Shown here: positions 27,915 to 30,478 of the stretch, piece after piece
Layout of the letters: each line of letters starts with the position of its first letter
Position numbering within the stretch: position 1 is the stretch's first letter
NCBI GenBank assembly: GCA_010279815.1
Contig: QEOQ01000238.1
Location: forward strand, 247,438 to 277,915
Source: Brachionus plicatilis
Lineage: Eukaryota > Rotifera > Eurotatoria > Ploima > Brachionidae
Length of the DNA stretch: 30,478 nt
Direction: 5' to 3'
The notes under the pieces: model-generated
Database searches by the model: none
What the model saw: the letters and a program-made list of their open reading frames with translations, nothing else
Told to the model about the DNA's origin: nothing
Translations under genes and position numbers: made by a program

Positions 27915-28496
27915 TTCGAGTACAAATGTATGCTCCAGTTCTTTAAATCATTTATCATGCCGTACTTTGACTATTGTCTATCATTATCAATATATTTTAC
28001 AAAAAGATCAATTCAAAAATTATATAATTCTTATTACTTTTGTGTTCAAAGATTATTAAATATTCGCCCAAATATTCATGGCAATGATGACTTTAACACT
28101 TTAAATATTGAGTTGAATAAATTTAACATCGACTGCTTTCAGCATAGAATTATCAAACGTCTTGCTCATTTTGTACATAAAATTGTAAATTTAAAAACAT
28201 CGCCTGTTGACTTAAAAGAAGTATTAATCAGCAACCGCTCGAAAAATGTTGATTATAATCTAAGAAATTCAAATGACTATCTTGTTCCTTCAAAAGGAAA
28301 GTTTAATGATTATGTTGAAAAAACGTTTGATTATTTTTATTCTAAGTTCATCAATAAATTACTTATTGATGATCTCCATTTAGATTTTGCCCTATTTAAA
28401 CGAAGAATAAACAATAACATTAATTTAATTTTTATAAAATTTTGTAAAATTTTTTCTAATTTTGATGTTAATTTCAGAAATTTAATTTTTTATTAA
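27915..28496 (+). pseudogene. LINE ORF2 C-terminal part (post-RT region)
   Basis: The frame reads LQFFKSFIMPYFDYCLSLSI, then YNSYYFCVQRLLNI, DCFQHRIIKRLAHFVHKIV and a long basic Asn/Phe-rich end, with TAA at 28494-28496. FDYC and the following helix pattern are typical of the region after the RT palm in L2/CR1-like LINEs. The N-terminal junction lies in the minisatellite, so the copy is 5'-truncated there. The 3' UTR immediately downstream contains a structured tail (28531-28583). No frameshift lies within the 190 codons, so the copy is fairly young. Confidence 0.8.
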
Positions 28497-28530
28497 TATT
28501 TTAATTTTTATGTGAATTTTTTTATTAATA

Positions 28531-28583
28531 AATGGGCTCAATCATCCCATTACGGGTTTTGACCTTAGGTCTCTTTGATTGAG
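28531..28583 (+). repeat. folded LINE 3' tail: outer stem with two inner hairpins
   Basis: CTCAATCA (28537-28544) pairs with TGATTGAG (28576-28583) as an 8-bp outer stem. Inside are CCC-ATTAC-GGG (28546-28556) and GACCT-T-AGGTC (28561-28571). AATGGG (28531) can alternatively pair with CCCATT (28546). The structure lies 35 nt past the LINE stop codon and ends where MULE sequence begins. It probably marks the 3' end recognised by the LINE reverse transcriptase (inference). Confidence 0.7.
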
Positions 28584-29010
28584 TTGAAATATATAACTTA
28601 ACACGTGATGAGTGTAAACAGTACACGGGTAAACTCGATTTATAGCCATTTTGATACAATGATCCTTGAAATGAACCAAATTCGCATTATTAGCATCAAC
28701 AAGGAAAATTGGAAATTAAGTAAATGTACATGTGCATTTTACTAAGAAAATTATTTTTGTAACCACATAATAGGTTGTTTATAAGAAAGGTCTGAATATT
28801 CCTATAAGCAACAAGCGTAAAAGAGGAGCTCCTATCAAAACAAAATCTGCACTCGAATTTCAACCATCTGAGTTAATTTCAAACAAAGAAATCGGCATTG
28901 AATCACTCGAAGACGATGACGAAGAAGATGATGTTGTCGAAACGACGAGCAAGAGAGCAATTATGGAGAAAACAAATGAAATCAAAAGCTCAAGCATTCA
29001 TAAGTTTTGA
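28584..29010 (+). pseudogene. second MULE: SWIM finger and C-terminal tail
   Basis: In three frames, order is preserved: IYNLTRDECKQYTGKLDL (matches LYDLSRNECKEYEQKL of the MULE at 23838), FDTMILEMNQIRIISINKEN, a SWIM-type CTCAFY..ENYFCNH, then KKGLNIPISNKRKRGAPIKT (basic, AT-hook-like) and an acidic end (SLEDDDEEDDVV) with TGA at 29008-29010. Because its first 90 codons repeat those of the other MULE, it is a separate copy and not the displaced end of that one. Several stops break the front; the last ~85 codons are open. Confidence 0.78.
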
Positions 29011-29039
29011 GACGCAAAAATGTTAAAAAAGAGGTTTTT

Positions 29040-29290
29040 ATTGTCAAAATGGCTGTATATAAAAAAATAGGTAATTTTTTTTATTTTTTTTTATGTTATT
29101 TTTTTTTTACTTAATTAGTGAATAAAATTTAAATAAAGTTATGATTTAATTGAATTAGTGTTTTTTCATCTTTTTTTGTGATATTTTATTATTTTTTGTG
29201 TTCTTTTTCTGGAATAAATATTATAAACTGAATTGGTTAATTGTTTATTGATTGTGTTATTTATTAACTAAATTAGTGAAGATTTTTACT
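29040..29290. repeat. degenerate AATTAGTG-unit array, possible 3' terminal array of the second MULE
   Basis: AATTAGTG recurs at about 29114, 29153 and 29271, within T-rich units and after GGTAATTTTT. The pattern is like the inverted form of the array at 23546-23800 (AATTAGAGAGG, AATTAGATGG). Units are too degenerate to define an end. Confidence 0.4.
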
Positions 29291-29409
29291 GGATTTTTGG
29301 ATAGATATTATTTATGCTATTTATTTTTTCCATATATATAATAAAAAAAATACCTTGAAAAAAACAAACAATCTAATTAACACTTATTTTCTTATGTAAT
29401 ATTTTTTGG

Positions 29410-29545
29410 TTATCTAGTAGGTTCTTTTTACTCTCCGGTCAGACTTACCAAGTCCTATTCTGGACTCGAGGTTTTCGGATTAAAACAATAAGGTATTTGA
29501 ACAACTTTATTGGGACACGAGGTCCGAATCCAAAACCAAATTAAC
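29410..29545. other. less AT-rich block, possible retroelement terminal fragment
   Basis: On the minus strand: GGATTCGGACCTCGTGTCCC, then AATAAAGTTGTTCAAATACC, TCGAGTCCAGAATAGGACTT and GGTAAGTCTGACCGGAGAG. A poly(A) signal followed by a short segment and a GC-richer stretch is reminiscent of an LTR R-U5/primer-binding area. Neither a second LTR nor a tRNA complement was established. Confidence 0.3.
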
Positions 29546-29654
29546 AAAATTAAATAATATAAACAAAAATAACTAACAAACTAAAAACTAAAAAAAAAAC
29601 ATATATTAACTAAACTTAAACTAATAACAGACTTACTTGAAAAACCTGAAATAA

Positions 29655-29877
29655 CTTGCGAAACATGTATTTAAAAAACAAAAACAATAATTTGAGAAAA
29701 ACTGACTTGCTTCTTTCTTGGACGTCTACACTTACTCTTTTTGAGGACTGCTCACTCTTGTTAGTTAGATTTTTTTGGTCTTCCACGTTTACGTTTCTCA
29801 ACAACTTCAATATTGTTTTCGACAAGATCTTGTACTGTTGAACTTGAAGCCAAAACAAGTTGATTTTGATTAGTCAC
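29655..29877 (-). pseudogene. AT-hook protein fragment, possibly a MULE C-terminal tail
   Basis: The minus-strand frame reads VTNQNQLVLASSSTVQDLVE, then NNIEVVEKRKRGRPKKSN. This has a canonical GRP AT-hook core (about 29775-29795). After in-frame TAA (29761) and TGA (29752) come KKSKCRRPRKKQ, a second hook-like motif. Basic tails of this kind end the MULE proteins in this window, so it is probably a relic of that family. A host AT-hook gene cannot be excluded. Confidence 0.4.
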
Positions 29878-29909
29878 ATTAATTTACACTAAAAATCGTA
29901 CTTGAAACC

Positions 29910-30120
29910 AGAGATGGTCAAAAGTCAAAGTCATGAAGTCAAAGTCAAGTCTGGACTTAGACTTTAAATTATATTTTTTCCTGAATAAAAAATTCAAGAC
30001 TTATAATTTTTTTATTTATTTTAATTCTATTTTAAAAAATTAGTAAAATTTTTGAATTGATTATTTTCTAATTTTTGAAACAAGTCAAAGTTCTGACTTG
30101 CACTTGACTTGTGTCAAAAA
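29910..30120. repeat. AAGTC-rich repeat blocks (two facing arrays)
   Basis: Positions 29912-29965 hold AAAAGTCAAAGTCATGAAGT and CAAAGTCAAGTCTGGACTTA. Positions 30078-30118 hold AAGTCAAAGTTCTGACTTGC and ACTTGACTTGTGTCAAAA. The blocks can pair with each other and resemble the foldback at 8111-8206, with ~110 bp of AT-rich DNA between. Confidence 0.55.
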
Positions 30121-30299
30121 TTAAAAAAAAAAAATTTTTAAATATAACTAATTCAATAAAATGTCACTATTAAAAACTTTTTATAAAAACTTGTTCAAAT
30201 AAAAAATTAATTTAAAAAAAAGTAAGCCATTTAATATTTAATTTTACTTCCTTTTATTTAGTGTGTTTTTAAAAATGACTAAAAGTCTAACATTTTTTT

Positions 30300-30478
30300 T
30301 CAATATTTGCAAAATTTCTTAAGCTTGCAACCTTGAGTGACACCAGATTTGATGTGAAAATTCTTCGAAAATATCTCTTCATATTTTACTTTGAATTTAC
30401 GATTTGAAATAAAGTTACTGATCCAGTTTATTAGATAAACAGGTAATTTGATTTTGTTTAATTTAAAAAGAAGTCCAT
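30300..30478 (-). pseudogene. LINE reverse transcriptase fragment running off the window
   Basis: Minus-strand frame: GLLFKLNKIKLPVYLINWIS, NFISNRKFKVKYEEIFSKNF, then HIKSGVTQGCKL. This is the RT segment from after motif A to the motif B region (GVxQGxxLSP in the family). Motif B's Leu-Ser-Pro is not kept, and the frame hits TGA at 30300-30302, so the palm with YADD is missing here. The upstream part lies beyond 30478 and could not be judged. Confidence 0.75.

Noticed and set aside
27674..27958. 94-codon minus-strand frame with SFDEYYSSNYFYSY repeats
   Set aside because: Arises because the 42-bp minisatellite unit is divisible by three. Its ends lie in unrelated LINE sequence, so it is not a protein gene.
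28537..28583. tRNA gene suggested by the multi-arm fold
   Set aside because: Too short (47 nt), no A/B box promoter or CCA-acceptor geometry, and located directly after a LINE stop codon.
29616..29858. 80-codon minus-strand and 61-codon plus-strand frames here
   Set aside because: The AT-hook reading in another minus-strand frame explains the less AT-rich composition better. These frames have no motif.

Overview
The window is very AT-rich eukaryotic DNA with one assembly gap (485 Ns at 10487-10971). It looks like an invertebrate metazoan. Three host-type genes are present: a spliced LITAF-domain gene, a tetraspanin and a seven-transmembrane receptor. Where splicing is visible, the introns are only 46 and 58 nt. 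The rest is a dense layer of decayed LINEs, Mutator-like DNA transposons (MULEs), LTR retroelements and MITEs. A Brachionus-like monogonont rotifer is my best guess from base composition, tiny introns and element types. That guess is inference, because no rDNA or mitochondrial marker is present.

Layout. Positions 1-12.2 kb are mostly non-coding AT-rich DNA. They hold the LITAF-domain gene (1643-2130, minus, three exons), a CR1/L2-like LINE 3' end (4260-4915, minus), the tetraspanin (5305-6033, minus) and two copies of a foldback element with ~75-bp inverted arms (2848-3438 and 8774-11166). The second foldback copy encloses several short hairpin+(AAAT)n retroelement tails, a MULE relic and the gap. 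From 12.3 to 15.0 kb lies the largest gene, a 759-codon intronless receptor on the minus strand with a leucine-rich-like ectodomain. A 318-bp MITE with 73-bp terminal inverted repeats sits at 15853-16170.

From 17.3 to 21.4 kb is a nested structure. Inverted terminal arrays of a TATCCCG-type repeat enclose four things: an internally deleted MULE with its own iterated inverted ends and a perfect 9-bp target duplication (18007-19134), a LINE ORF2 relic (19346-20545, minus), and a fragment that copies the 3' end and 3' flank of the receptor gene at 12.3-12.8 kb. This resembles a Pack-MULE, that is, a transposon carrying a captured gene fragment. From 22.3 to 29.3 kb come a LINE reverse-transcriptase relic (YADD present), a nearly complete but broken MULE transposase (zinc finger, DDE catalytic residues, SWIM finger), LTR-retroelement fragments (LTR with polypurine tract, aspartic protease, possible gag start), a 42-bp palindromic minisatellite, another LINE end with an unusual folded 3' tail, and a second MULE 3' part. 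The window ends inside another LINE reverse transcriptase on the minus strand.

Only the LITAF-domain gene, the tetraspanin and the receptor look like intact host genes. They do not form a pathway and are each transcribed from the minus strand as separate units, with AATAAA-type poly(A) signals 35-80 nt beyond the stop. The most interesting biology is the MULE family: several copies carry related but distinct ~20-nt tandem arrays at their ends, one copy keeps only the DNA-binding zinc finger, and one structure appears to have picked up a receptor gene fragment.
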